In this document: positions 47,490-56,690 of the stretch, piece by piece
Position numbering within the stretch: position 1 is the first letter of the stretch
Layout of the letters: each line of letters opens with the position of its first letter
Assembly: GCA_036426205.1 (NCBI GenBank)
Contig: CM071568.1
Location: 118,229,391 to 118,293,390, forward strand
Length of the DNA stretch: 64,000 nucleotides
DNA from: Ascaphus truei
Taxonomy: Eukaryota > Chordata > Amphibia > Anura > Ascaphidae
Direction: 5' to 3'
Made by a program: the position numbers and the translations under genes
The notes under the pieces: generated by a model
Database searches by the model: none
What the model was told of the DNA's origin: nothing
What the model saw: the letters and a program-made list of their open reading frames with translations, nothing else

Positions 47490-48380
47490 GACTGACTGTA
47501 AATGTTTTGACTTTCTGTACATAAATGTTTTCACTAGCAGTAAACCATACACCTGTTGATGTTTTGAATTGCTGTACACTTAAAATGTTTTTACATTGTA
47601 TTTGTAAATAAATGTTTTTGTACTTACTCCACCAATAAAAGAAAATGTTGATTTGTTTTAAATTGTTCCATTGTCTCCTTTTATACTGTAACAAAATACA
47701 GTGTTTTTAGAACATACTGTACAGTACTGTCCAGGCATACTGTAGGCATGCTCAGTACTGTACATCACAAGAGTATTACAACAATACATGCTGTACGGGT
47801 ATATAATACACATATGTACTGGAATACATGTAGAATAAATGCATACTTTTTTTTCGGGTTTATTATACAGTATATATAAAAAAAAGTATTTTATATGGTC
47901 TGAAAACCACAGCATACAGTACTGTTTCCGATTTTCTATGAAGCTCTCAGTTACAGTATTCTATCCTAATAAATAACAACGGCCACTAAACTGTAGACTC
48001 CATTTTTTTAAATCAGATTCAGCAATGTACAGGCATTGCAACACAAAGCGATATAATCCATAGAAATCCCTCCATTTGCCGTTTTCCGCATGAGATGACA
48101 AAGTTTTCTTTTCTGAGGAACAAAAAAAAAGTAAAAGTTTTACTGTAATGGTCAGTCAGTCAGTCCCCTAAAGAAGTTCCTACCGTCGATGTGATGACAT
48201 GCATATGCGTTTCAAGAAGGTTCCAATGTGCATGCGTCTAGATTTTCACCAATTGTGCAGTATCTACTGTAGAAGCTGCTCAGCCAATGATATTGTTTAC
48301 AGGAGAATAGCTTGACTTTTGAATCGCATTGATATTGATATTTTCAAAATAAAAAAAAACAGACTAAAATACGGCAACAT
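47490..48380. other. AT-rich flank downstream of the forkhead ORF
   Basis: No coding frame is recognised. ACGGCCACTAAACTGTAGAC near 47,979 could be a Harbinger-type terminus, since GGCC-type ends also close the module copies at 10.25 and 24.0 kb. No matching right end was found in the window. The site of the next forkhead exon, expected below the GTGAGT donor at 48,386, was not found. Confidence 0.35.
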
Positions 48381-48383
48381 TAC

Positions 48384-48679
48384 TCACCATAGACTTTCCC
48401 AATCAGCTGGCGCCGAGCCACTGCCAGTCCAGTATTCTTGATTATACACGTCGTTGACAGGTGACAGCGGTACTACTACACCTGTAGTCAGCTGATGAGG
48501 CTGGAAATCGCTTAGGTACATGCAAGCTTGCTCGAATCTGTACGCGAAATCCGGCTCAGGCTGCAGGTATCCGGGCGGGGACAGACAGCAAGGGTTGCCG
48601 GTCACCAGGTTTTCACTGATGGTCGGACCGTTATTGGAAGCTGCCGCTGTCGCTGTCGCATTGCTTGCCACGACTGACG
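48384..48679 (-). CDS. Downstream part of the forkhead ORF, ends at a splice donor
   Basis: In the frame next to the forkhead ORF the minus strand is open for 95 codons: an Ala/Thr/Ser-rich start, then 'YRFEQACMYLSDFQPHQL', 'VVPLSPVNDVYNQEYW' and 'APADWESL'. There is no ATG start, since the frame opens with GTG. It is therefore either a continuation of the forkhead ORF after a frameshift near 48,680 or a separate exon. Its end carries TATG|GTGAGT, a consensus splice donor at about 48,386. The balanced, non-repetitive composition supports real coding descent. No family is recognised. Confidence 0.45.
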
Positions 48680-49135
48680 TTACTTAGTTGGTTTAAAGAT
48701 GACCTTTCGCCTTTTGCAGTCTCCATGATCATAGATACGGGAAAAACCCAGTGATACACACCAATACTCACCAATAACATCGGGATCAACACGAAAAAAA
48801 CATGGATCGCTACAAACCTTTTTCCTTATTGCACGCTTCCACACATGAGCATCTGGCAAACATTTGTAAAAGTCATAGTTTTCGATAAAATACTGATAAA
48901 TTTGAACAACTGTTGCCATCTTATCATCTGTTGCATTGATCGCGGCCCATATTAAATAAGCGTACGTTCTGTCGGATTTTTGGAACACGGACTGCAGTTG
49001 TGCACTCATGGCGGGACTCTCAGGACAATAAACAGACCAGAAACTGTGCTTATCTTTTTTTAATCTGAAAAGCCTAAATTGATACATTATTGTAACTTCT
49101 TCCTTCAGTCCCAAGGCCAATTTACAATGGGCCAC
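48680..49135 (-). CDS. Forkhead-domain protein (divergent)
   Basis: Residues of about 55-135 align with the forkhead (winged-helix) DNA-binding domain: 'RTYAYLIWAAI' (helix 1, usually P-Y-S-Y-x-x-L-I), 'ATVVQIYQYFIENYDFYK' (helix 2, usually L-x-x-I-Y-x-x-I-x-x-x-F-P-F-Y), then 'VWKRAIRKKVCSDPCFFRV' (recognition helix, usually W-x-N-S-I-R-H-N-L-S-x-x-x-C-F-x-K-V) and 'GEYW' (strand before wing 2). The usual Asn and His that contact DNA are replaced by Arg and Lys; the Arg is kept. The ATG at 49,135 or the later one at about residue 43 could start it. It lies head-to-head with the Harbinger transposase exon that starts at 49,475. The stop at 48,680 comes soon after the domain. Whether it is a host fox gene or cargo of the transposon is not settled. 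Confidence 0.72.
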   Translation of the reverse strand: MAHCKLALGLKEEVTIMYQFRLFRLKKDKHSFWSVYCPESPAMSAQLQSVFQKSDRTYAYLIWAAINATDDKMATVVQIYQYFIENYDFYKCLPDAHVWKRAIRKKVCSDPCFFRVDPDVIGEYWCVSLGFSRIYDHGDCKRRKVIFKPTK

Positions 49136-49474
49136 TGTGCTATTTTTTTAAACACCTGCAAGTCAACACATTACTGAAGCGCATGCGCATTACAATTCAT
49201 GAATATCTGCCATCTGGCGGACACGCAAAAAATTGCAACCAATTAACTCTGAACCATTATCAATAAACACATCAACCGCGCATCAACCGCAGGTGTGAAT
49301 GCGGTATAAATGCGGTCAGAAAGTGGCATGAACGTGGTGAAGTGCAGTGAAGTGCGTGGCATTCGGAAAAAAATCCAGGAAACATTCGGAGACGTTTGAG
49401 AATAAAAGGGGCCGCGGCTGTACACACATAGCTACTTAATATGAACTTAATTGCACACTTACTCTGAGGTAGAG
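49136..49474. promoter_or_regulatory. Shared upstream region between forkhead ORF and transposase
   Basis: A 339-bp gap separates two divergent reading frames. AATAAAAG at about 49,401, 74 bp before the transposase ATG, is a TATA-like element for the plus strand. Blocks such as CCATCTGGCGGACACG (49,208) and AGGTGTGAATG (49,291) recur in the copies at 23.8 kb, 10.4 kb and 58.4 kb. A direct repeat of GTGAAGTGCA/GTGAAGTGCG lies at about 49,337-49,357. Promoter activity in both directions is inferred. Confidence 0.5.
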
Positions 49475-49554
49475 ATGGTGTTTGCTGAAATGGAGATGGG
49501 GATGGCGATAGAGGAGATAATGTTGAGACGGAGAAGACTAGTTTTGGAGGAGAG
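49475..49554 (+). pseudogene. PIF/Harbinger transposase, exon 1 start (before the Gypsy insertion)
   Basis: The frame from ATG 49,475 reads 'MVFAEMEMGMAIEEIMLRRR' and continues Arg/Leu/Glu-rich, the kind of N-terminus seen in vertebrate Harbinger transposases. It stops abruptly at 49,554, where an LTR begins with TGTTAC. After removing the Gypsy element and one copy of the GAGAG duplication, coding continues at 52,867, though one frameshift and a stop lie between here and the conserved part. The start codon choice rests on position and composition only. Confidence 0.6.
49550..49554. repeat. 5-bp target duplication GAGAG, left copy
   Basis: GAGAG here and at 52,862-52,866 flank the TGTTA...TAACA ends of the Gypsy element, as expected for Gypsy integration. 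Confidence 0.85.
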
Positions 49555-49720
49555 TGTTACGCCGGAGTAGCCCGCAGATCAGACCTGTCCCTAGAACTGA
49601 GGTGGCAGGTATGAATACACACACCGACAGAGCGAGGGATGTGTCCGGGTTGTGGTATTAGATGACGTGTCCGTGTTGTGGTATTAGATGGTGCTAGGCC
49701 ATATGGGGAGTATCATACCC
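49555..49720 (-). repeat. 3' LTR fragment of the Gypsy element
   Basis: Matches the first part of 52,040-52,170 (TGTTACGCC-GAGTAGCCCGC, CTGTCCCTAGAACTGAGG). It contains an extra internal duplication of GTGTTGTGGTATTAGATG-type sequence. Only about 165 bp of the 822-bp LTR remain, cut off by foreign sequence. Confidence 0.85.
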
Positions 49721-50085
49721 CTGGATAAGTGGACACTGCGGCTCCTCAATACGTGAGTTCCAGCATTTCATGTGAGTCCATTCCACTTTCCTTTCCATCA
49801 AGTGGCTGTAAGGATTATTGTTCATATACCACATATCAGTGCTATGATGTTGTTTTGATGCTGGACACCGGCAGGTGTGTATTGTCCTTACCTCAGTGCT
49901 TGTGGGACCATATTTCCAGCTACTCATCCATAAGTGCACTTGGGAGTATTACATCCTAGCCTCATTTATTATTCTCCTTGGAGGGGTACTCCACCTAAAA
50001 CTTTAGCTTGTTATTTCAACACTGGCTGCTTTTTTGTTTTAGAGCACCATACAACCTTGTTTTCCTGTTCAATACTAAGTAGACA
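49721..50085. mobile_element. Unidentified insert that replaces the 3' half of the Gypsy element
   Basis: This 365-bp sequence lies between the 3' LTR fragment and the broken RT frame. It has no protein-like frame and no obvious target duplication. RNase H, integrase and most of the 3' LTR are missing, so an insertion with deletion, or recombination between repeats, took place. Its family is not recognised. Confidence 0.5.
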
Positions 50086-50600
50086 ATAACAAAGATGTTG
50101 AGCACCTCACGAAATACGTCATTAATAAAGTCCTTAAAGACTGCCGGGGCGTTACATAAACCAAAAGGCATGACGAGGTACTCATAATGCCCACTGCGGG
50201 TTTTGAAGGCCGTCTTCCACTCATCGCCCTGCCTGATGCGGACCAAGTTGTAAGCCCCACGGAGATCCAATTTGGAAAAGATTTTAGCCCCTCGCAGTTT
50301 ATCGAAGAGTTCCATGATCAAGGGGAGATGATAGTGGTTCTTGATGGTGATACCGTTCAAGCCCCGGTAATCAATACATGGCCTCAGAGTACCATCCTTT
50401 TTCTTCACGAAGAAGAACCCCGCTCCCGCCGGGGAACTGGAGGGCCGTATGAATCCTTTCTCAAGATTCTCCTTTATGTAGTCTTCCATTGCTTGAGACT
50501 CAGGTATCAACAATGGGTAAGTCTTGGACTTGGGCAAGGTGTATCCTGGGACCAAATCGATGGGGCAATCGTTGGACCGATGAGGAGGCAATTGTTCTGA
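50086..50600 (-). pseudogene. Gypsy (sushi-like) reverse transcriptase, truncated
   Basis: The minus-strand frame holds '[13 protein letters not shown]', '[20 protein letters not shown]', 'DYRGLN', '[20 protein letters not shown]', 'EWKTAF' and '[18 protein letters not shown]', the typical N-terminal two thirds of a chromovirus/sushi-type RT. The frame ends at 'FVIVYL', directly before the catalytic Asp pair, because foreign sequence begins there. The remaining part is well conserved. Confidence 0.9.
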
Positions 50601-50673
50601 GCGGACCTTGTTAAAGCCTCGCGGAAAGGGTGGTACATGGGGGGAAGAATGGAATCCAGAGTCATTGTGTTAG

Positions 50674-51036
50674 TCAAGACCTCGGTTTCCAGGTGATGGG
50701 GGTAGGTGAGACCCAGTCAATTGGAGGGTTGTTCTTCTGCAACCAAGGTAGGCCGAAGGTTACCGGTGTACCTGGGGCCTGGATGGTGTCAAGGACTAGG
50801 GTCTCGCTGTGGGAGTAGGTAGATAGGAGGAGAGGTACGGTCTGTAGCGAGATAAAGGCTGGAGACAGCGAACGTCCATCAATCCCAACCAAGGCGATAA
50901 GTTGGGCCTTCTTCACCAAAAGAATCCGATTCTGTTTAGCGAAATCGAGGTCTACAAAGTTTCCTCCAGCACCAGAGTTGATATAGGCAGCAGAAGATGT
51001 GCGAAACTCAGCCCCTGTGAGAGAAATAGGAATCAT
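50674..51036 (-). pseudogene. Gypsy protease region
   Basis: The frame includes 'AYINSGAGGNFVD', matching the retropepsin active site usually written A-L-V-D-S-G-A-x-x-N-F. Here the catalytic Asp is Asn. The following 'PVTFGLPWLQKNNPPIDW' is the normal link to the RT. A frame break separates it from both gag and RT. Confidence 0.75.
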
Positions 51037-51164
51037 AAGTTGCAGTGCCTCCTAGGGGAGGGGATGAGAAGAGATAACACCCAGTGAGAACCCCTCCATA
51101 CTCACTGAGTGTTCCCATTTCCCAGACGCAAAGGGCATGCACGGACCAGATGTTCAGGAGATCC

Positions 51165-52039
51165 TCAGTAGAAACAGAGTCCGCCAGCGTAGCGGTGTTG
51201 TCGTAGTGGATTCCGGATCTGTTGCATTGGCTCGGGAGGCTCCAGTGCCAGTTGCTGCGAAGGAGACGGTCTAGGATCCAGAGGAGAGTTGGAGAAGGGT
51301 GCTTGGAAGGTTAGTGGCTGGGCATGCTGACGCTCCGAGCGTCGAACCTGGATGCATTGATCAATGCGTACGGCCAAGTCGATGAGCGCCTCCAATTGGT
51401 CTGACCTGGGATGCCGAGCAAGCTCGTCCTTGATGGACTCCGAGAGACCTTGCCAGAAGAAGGAGACGAGCGGCTCTTTTCCCCAGTTCATCTCGGCGGC
51501 GAGTGTGCGAAATTCCACCGCATACTGTGTTACCGAACTTCGCTCCTGAGTTATCTGGAGGAGGGAAACAGATGCCATCTCCCGGCGCGGGGGAATCAAA
51601 GACTTGTTGAACTCACCCTCGAAGGCTAGGTGGTCTTGTGTCAGGTCCGTGCGCAACTCCCAGACTGGCGAAGCCCATGCCAGCGCGCTGTCTGTCAGTA
51701 GGTTGTACACGTAGGCTACCTTCTTCCGGCCGGTGTCGTACTGGAGGGGTGCCATTTCAAATTGAACCTCGCACAGGTTAAGGAAACCTGTGCACTCCTG
51801 CGGGTTGCCAGCGTACGGCTTGGGAGGCAGTATCTTCACGTCCAGAGTGCTAGGTCTGACTGGTTCCGCAGCCTTTGGAGGAGAAAGAAGTACAGGTGCT
51901 TCTGGTACCTGAGCCGAAAGTTTGGTCATTTGGCATGTTAGGGCCACAATCTGATCGGCCATGGCCTGGTTTTGCAGTATCAGCGTAGAGATTGCTTGCC
52001 TCAGTTTGGCCTGGTCTGCGTCTTGTGGGCTCGTCTTAA
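51165..52039 (-). pseudogene. Gypsy gag (sushi-like)
   Basis: An open frame of about 290 codons after the 5' LTR. It contains 'AKLRQAISTLILQNQAMADQ' (coiled-coil-like), then 'PKPYAGNPQECTGFLNLC', 'LAFEGEFNKSL' and 'SVTQYAVEFRTLAAEMNW', which follow the sushi/RTL-type capsid pattern. No zinc knuckle is seen before the stop. The open frame continues upstream through the LTR to 52,541, but that part is not gag. There is no ATG near the LTR border. Confidence 0.8.
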
Positions 52040-52861
52040 TGTTACGCCAGAGTAGCCCGCAGACCAGACCTGTCCCTAGAACTGAGGTGGCAGGTATGAA
52101 TACACACACTGACAGAGCAGGGACATGTCTGGGTTGTGGAATTAGATGGTGCCAGGCCAGATGGGGAGTATTGCATGAATACTTGCCGGTGCTGGTTTTG
52201 CCAGAAGAATGGTCGTTGCCGTTGCCGAGATCAGGGGTAGGAGAAGTATAGAAGGATCGAGGTGAGAGCCGTGGTCGAAGGGAGCCAGAAGGTACGTAAA
52301 CAGGAACAATCCGAAGTCGAGAGCCAAAGGGGGAAGTCTGCCAAGCCGCGTCAAAACCGAGAGAGTCAAAGAAAAAGCACTGTGAAACACCCATACAAAA
52401 ACTATGACGAGCGAGGAAGCACAGGACAGAGAGGGTATATAGAGCTGCAACAGCCAACCAGGAGAGGGGGCGTGCCTGGAGGAGCCCAGGGAGCTTCAGC
52501 ACATTGTCTGCTGTTCTTAGAGCCCAGGTGACACTCAGCATTGGCCAGATTGTAACCGTGCGGTGTTTGGGGGTGGAGCCTGAGCAGGGATAAGTTCAGG
52601 GGCTGTTGTGTGTGCGCTCCAAGTCCGACGTGCGCATGAAAGGAAGCAATGTGGGGTGCGCACGTACGCGCAGAGCGGTGATTCCGCGCCGACGGCTGCG
52701 GCGTAGAGCGTGGCGGAATTACCTCGTGGAGCGTCCCACCATGCCGAGGGGTAAGTAATGCAGCTGAAGGGGGCTTGCGTGGTTGTAGCAGAAGGGTCTG
52801 AGCAGTGTAAGGAGGGAGCCGTGAGCTCCGCCTGTGGTTTTGTGTGCTCACATTCCTAACA
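52040..52861 (-). repeat. 5' LTR of the Gypsy element
   Basis: On the minus strand it starts TGTTAGGAATGTGAG and ends CTCTGGCGTAACA (TGTTA...TAACA), 822 bp. Its end abuts gag coding sequence directly with no recognisable primer-binding site or leader. Confidence 0.85.
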
Positions 52862-52866
52862 GAGAG
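52862..52866. repeat. 5-bp target duplication GAGAG, right copy
   Basis: Matches 49,550-49,554 across the Gypsy element. Confidence 0.85.
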
Positions 52867-53557
52867 ACAGGGGAGAGAGGAGATAAGAGGAGAGGGCGAG
52901 TGAGAGGGAGAGGGGACAGGAGAGTTGTGGTGCCCCATCCACATCTATATCGTGATCTTACTAGTTTGGAAGGACTTATGGAGGAGGAGATAATTAGTCA
53001 ATAACGCATGAGTTCAGTAGCAATCTTATCTCTTTATGAAGAGATAAGAGAAGATTTAGATTTTGTAACAGCCAGAGGTCGTGCAGTCCCTGGCCTTGTT
53101 AAAATTATGTGCTCATTACATTTTCTTGCTTCTGCGTCTTTTCAGACAACTGTAGGCATAGTAGGCGGGGTCTCACAGTCGTCATTCTCGCGGGCCCTTA
53201 GCCAGTTTCTATGTGCACTGACAAGACACACTAGGAATTATATACATTTTCCTAGAGAGAAGACAGAGTGGCTGGAAATCAGCAATGGCTTTTACACCAT
53301 AGCCGAGCTACCATGCGTGATGAGTGCAATCGAGTGCACACATGTTGCTTTGACCCCGCCAACTGTAGATGAGCATGTGTACCGTAATAGGAAACACTTT
53401 CACTCTATGAATGTGCAGGTCATATGCAATGCCAACATTAAAATTCTGAATGTGTTAGCCAGATTCACAGGTTCCAGCCACGATTCGTCTATCCTGAGGA
53501 GCTCATCAGTCTTCCATGCATTTGAAACGGGTCATTTTGGGCATGGTTGGATGGTGG
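52867..53557 (+). pseudogene. HARBI1-like: PIF/Harbinger transposase, main part of exon 1
   Basis: The frame from 52,978 reads 'MEEEIISQ', a TAA stop at 53,002, 'RMSSVAILSLYEEIREDL' and so on. It then carries typical HARBI1-family blocks: 'RAVPGLVKIMCSLHFLASAS', 'QTTVGIVGGVSQSSFSRAL', 'SAIECTHVAL', 'VYRNRKHFHSMNVQVICN' and 'GSSHDSSIL'. The first catalytic Asp (I-D-C-T-H) is Glu. The exon ends ATGGTGG|GTAAGT, a strong splice donor. Joining to exon 2 restores the G-D-S-G block in phase. The open stretch 53,008-53,571 has no further stop, so most decay lies at the N-terminus. Confidence 0.88.
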
Positions 53558-54334
53558 GTAAGTATAAATAATTCATTTCACTGTTAGGCAACATTTTGTG
53601 GTAATGTTGTTTGTTTTATAAGTTTAATTATTTTAATTATCACATACTCATGTTGTCAACACATTTGACATATAATACATCTGTTATGTTAAAAATAAGA
53701 TGAGCCATATTTGAATACTATCTATCTAACACCCAAACATGCCATTTATTATTACATTTACTATGGATGTTTAATGTCATTAAATAATATGCTTTATTAA
53801 GTTTTAAAATACAGATATCTGCATGTTTCATGATCCTCTCAGATTTGGATAAACACCTCATAAGTTAGATATATAATATGTTTGACATCATAGAACTATT
53901 GAGTCAATAACAATATATACAGTACTGTAATGCCGACAAGTATTCTATAACCAATCTGGGGCAATCACCAACAAGGCCCAGGTACATACTGGGTACATGC
54001 TGAAAACACGCTGGGTACATGCTGTAACATTTCTGCAGACAGACTAATGGCCCATCTGATTAATAGCGGGGGTCCCTGGCAGTCCCATTCAAACTGAATG
54101 GGACTGCTAGGGACCCCTGCTGTGTTATACCGATGGGCCATTAGTCTCTGCAGAAATGTCGCTGAAATGTTTGCAGCATGTATGCAGCATTTACCTGGAT
54201 CTTTTTGGTTATAGCCCCAGATTTTCCAAGGCAAGTTTAAGGCAAGTGTTAGAATACTCGTCGGCGCACCTGTAAGTAGAAATATTATGACATGGTGCTA
54301 TGTTTTTTAATTATTTGAATATGAGGTATTATAG
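53558..54334 (+). other. Intron of the Harbinger transposase with an inserted foldback MITE
   Basis: Donor GTAAGT at 53,558 and acceptor ATTATAG ending at 54,334 define a 777-bp intron whose removal gives V-G-D-S-G in frame. It contains the MITE at about 53,945-54,235. Confidence 0.75.
53945..54235. mobile_element. Foldback MITE in the transposase intron
   Basis: The inner hairpin arms 54,029-54,091 and 54,097-54,160 are close inverse copies (ACATTTCTGCAGA, ACTAATGGCCCATC, GGGTCCCT, GCAGTCCCATTC). The outer ends AATCTGGGGC and GCCCCAGATT, plus ATAACCA/TGGTTAT, are also inverted. It is non-coding. Confidence 0.75.
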
Positions 54335-54685
54335 GTGACTCAGGATTCGGGATCAGACCGTGGCTCTTAACCCCACTGGCTAACCCTCAAACCCCTGCAT
54401 AAGAAAGAAATAATGTGGCATACGTATTCACTAGGTCGGTTATAGAGAGGACATTTGGACTGTTGAAAAGTCGGTTTAGATATCTTGATCACTCAGGTGG
54501 TGCCCTACAGTACAGGCCTAAAAAGGTGTCTTACATTCTGCACAATATTGCACTGCATCATAATCTTTAAGAAGACCTACAGGAGGGTCTGGAGGAGGAC
54601 CCTCCTTTCCATGCTGCAGGGGATCCGGAGCAAACAGCCAGTGGGATGGAGACATGTCTGAATGTGATAAACAACTATTTTTCAG
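54335..54685 (+). pseudogene. HARBI1-like: PIF/Harbinger transposase, exon 2
   Basis: Continues in phase with '(G)DSGFGIRPWLLTPLANP' (second catalytic Asp), a TAA stop at 54,400, 'ERNNVAYVFTRSVIERTFGL' (catalytic Glu) and 'RPKKVSYILHNIALHHNL'. A second stop at 54,568 is followed by open sequence 'EDLQEGLEEDPPFHAAG' and on to TTTTTCAG|GTAAGC. Both stops look like single-base changes in an otherwise preserved frame. Confidence 0.85.
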
Positions 54686-55035
54686 GTAAGCAACAATGTA
54701 TATGTACAAACACATCTGGCTAAAGTATGTGAAGCTCAAAGATCTTGTATAAAAACATGTAATAACATGTGTAACATGTGTGCATGAGAGGACTATGTTG
54801 AGTATGTACAAATGTTATGTTAACATTTGGTGTTTCTTCATTTTCATTCATATTAAACAGTTCTAAAAATTGACGCACATTAAAGTTTAACATTAAATCT
54901 ATTTTGTTTAACATTATGTACTCTGTGTTAATATCTAAAGAAAATGTTTGGATGAAATATTAACATATGTGCGTGACAATTAGATACATTATAACACACA
55001 GAGATAACAAAACATGTATGTCCTTTCTCTAGCAG

Positions 55036-55046
55036 AAATGGCTTAA
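55036..55046 (+). pseudogene. HARBI1-like: PIF/Harbinger transposase, short last exon
   Basis: After the acceptor CTCTAGCAG the sequence AAATGGCTTAA joins in phase to exon 2 and adds E-M-A and a stop. A short terminal exon is inferred from the donor/acceptor pair only. Confidence 0.5.
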
Positions 55047-55049
55047 TTA

Positions 55050-56330
55050 TTATTGGCCGCAAAAAACAGGAGATGACGATGAATCCGGGCATAGAAGCTT
55101 ACAGGTATTAACAGATTACTTGAAGTGCTTTAAATGTGTTAATTCAACATTTTTAGAGTTGCCACAGTCAATTAGTCTTTTGTAGGAAGGGGGAGGAGGG
55201 GTACACTGTATAGAATTGATATAGAACATATTTGTTGACGGGTACGCATAATACGTTTTTACATTAAACTCATGCACATGCGCGAATGGAACACTCGGAA
55301 CGCACATGCACTACATCACACAGCACCAATTTTTTACACCATCACTTTCCTAGCACAATATGTGGAATGTTTGCCTGTATTTTGATATGCTTCTTATTAA
55401 CGTATTTTACATATATACATGTTGACATTTATTATCTTTCTTGATATTTAACACTATGTAAAAAATGTTTTCTTTTGAACAAAGAAGTTGCAGGATTGAG
55501 AAATTAATAAAAGTAATGATATAGAACATTGATAATTTTATAATAATTTCAATTGTTATCCGTATGTAATGAGTCCTCATCTAATAAACCAAAAAATATA
55601 TTATTTATGGTATGGTTACATAATCTTAATAAGTTAATGTACAGTAATGTGTTGTATTACAGTAATATTGAATTTAATTTCATGGTAATCATATCTATAT
55701 CTGAGATAGAGACACATTTTGTTGTGTATGTGTACAATCAAACTTTATTCAACAATGTATTAAGGCTGATAAATTAACTGTCCTTAATTTTTGGAACATC
55801 AGACATGCGTTAAAATACATATTGGGGCATGAGATGTGTCTTAAATAGTTAATATTTAATATAATGTAATTTCATATTAAAATACATACACATAATATTG
55901 TAATTTTCGTATAGAAATGATCGCTTAACTTGGTATCCTTTGCTCAACAATAAAATATAATTAGGGGTATGTATGAAAAACAATGTTATACAAAAATTTG
56001 TCTAAACACAAATTCCTTTTAAGATAGTTAACATTATTTTTTATATTTTACATGATCATTACACATATGAATGTTAGTTTAGATTGTTATTGTAATTAAA
56101 GCAAATTCAACATTAACTTAAATTTATTGGATATACAGTACATATTCCGTGAATTTCTACCATGATTATTTGTAAAAGTTTAATATCATATGACACGTTA
56201 AAACCTATTAGCATTGTTATGTATGAATATATATATGTTTCATCGCGGCCAGCGTGAGCGCGCCCGCCTGCTCGCTCAGCGCCACCCTGGACGAGGCCTT
56301 AGGGATCAGTGCGATGAGTCTAAAAGTGTC
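55050..56330. other. AT-rich sequence, probably Harbinger internal spacer
   Basis: No coding frame or repeat is recognised. Composition matches the AT-rich surroundings of the Myb/SANT exons at 62-63 kb. A GC-rich patch at about 56,244-56,295 marks the start of the next inserted element. Confidence 0.4.
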
Positions 56331-56338
56331 ATAAGTCT

Positions 56339-56690
56339 AAAGGTGTCATTTATTGTCTAACTTGTCCCTGTAAATTAAAATATATAGGTATGACAACCCG
56401 AGAACTGAGATTTAGAATCCTAGAACACTCAAGAAACATTAGATCAGCACAACGGGATTTGGACGCTTTAAAAAAAATTACATCTGTAGCACGACACTTT
56501 TTATACAGTGTCATGCAGCAGGACAGCACGCAGATTCTGCATTTGCGTTGACAAAGGTCCTTGGGCATGGTGACTTGGAAAAAGCCCTCCTCAAAAAAGA
56601 ATGTAGATGGATAGTCCTTCTTAATACTATGCATCCTAGGGGAATGAATGACTCCCTTGGTTTTGCTATGTTCCTATAGCTTCATTTCTG
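56339..56690 (+). pseudogene. Penelope-like GIY-YIG endonuclease fragment
   Basis: Plus-strand translation gives 'VIYCLTCPCKLKYIGMTTRE', 'LRFRILEHSRNIRS' and 'VARHFLYSVMQQD', the GIY-YIG core of a PLE, followed after a stop and frame changes by 'LEKALLKKECRWI' and 'LNTMHPRGMND'. RT is missing, so only the 3' end of the element remains. The minus-strand 94-codon frame here is a shadow. Confidence 0.8.

Noticed and set aside
48384..49135. Forkhead ORF as a normal single-copy host fox gene
   Set aside because: Not excluded, but its upstream region is a dispersed repeat, its contact residues are changed and it abuts a transposase gene, so the transposon-linked reading is preferred.
51165..52541. 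458-codon ORF as a single gene
   Set aside because: Only the part below 52,040 is gag. The N-terminal 167 codons are LTR sequence, shown by the match to 49,555-49,720 and the TGTTA...TAACA ends.
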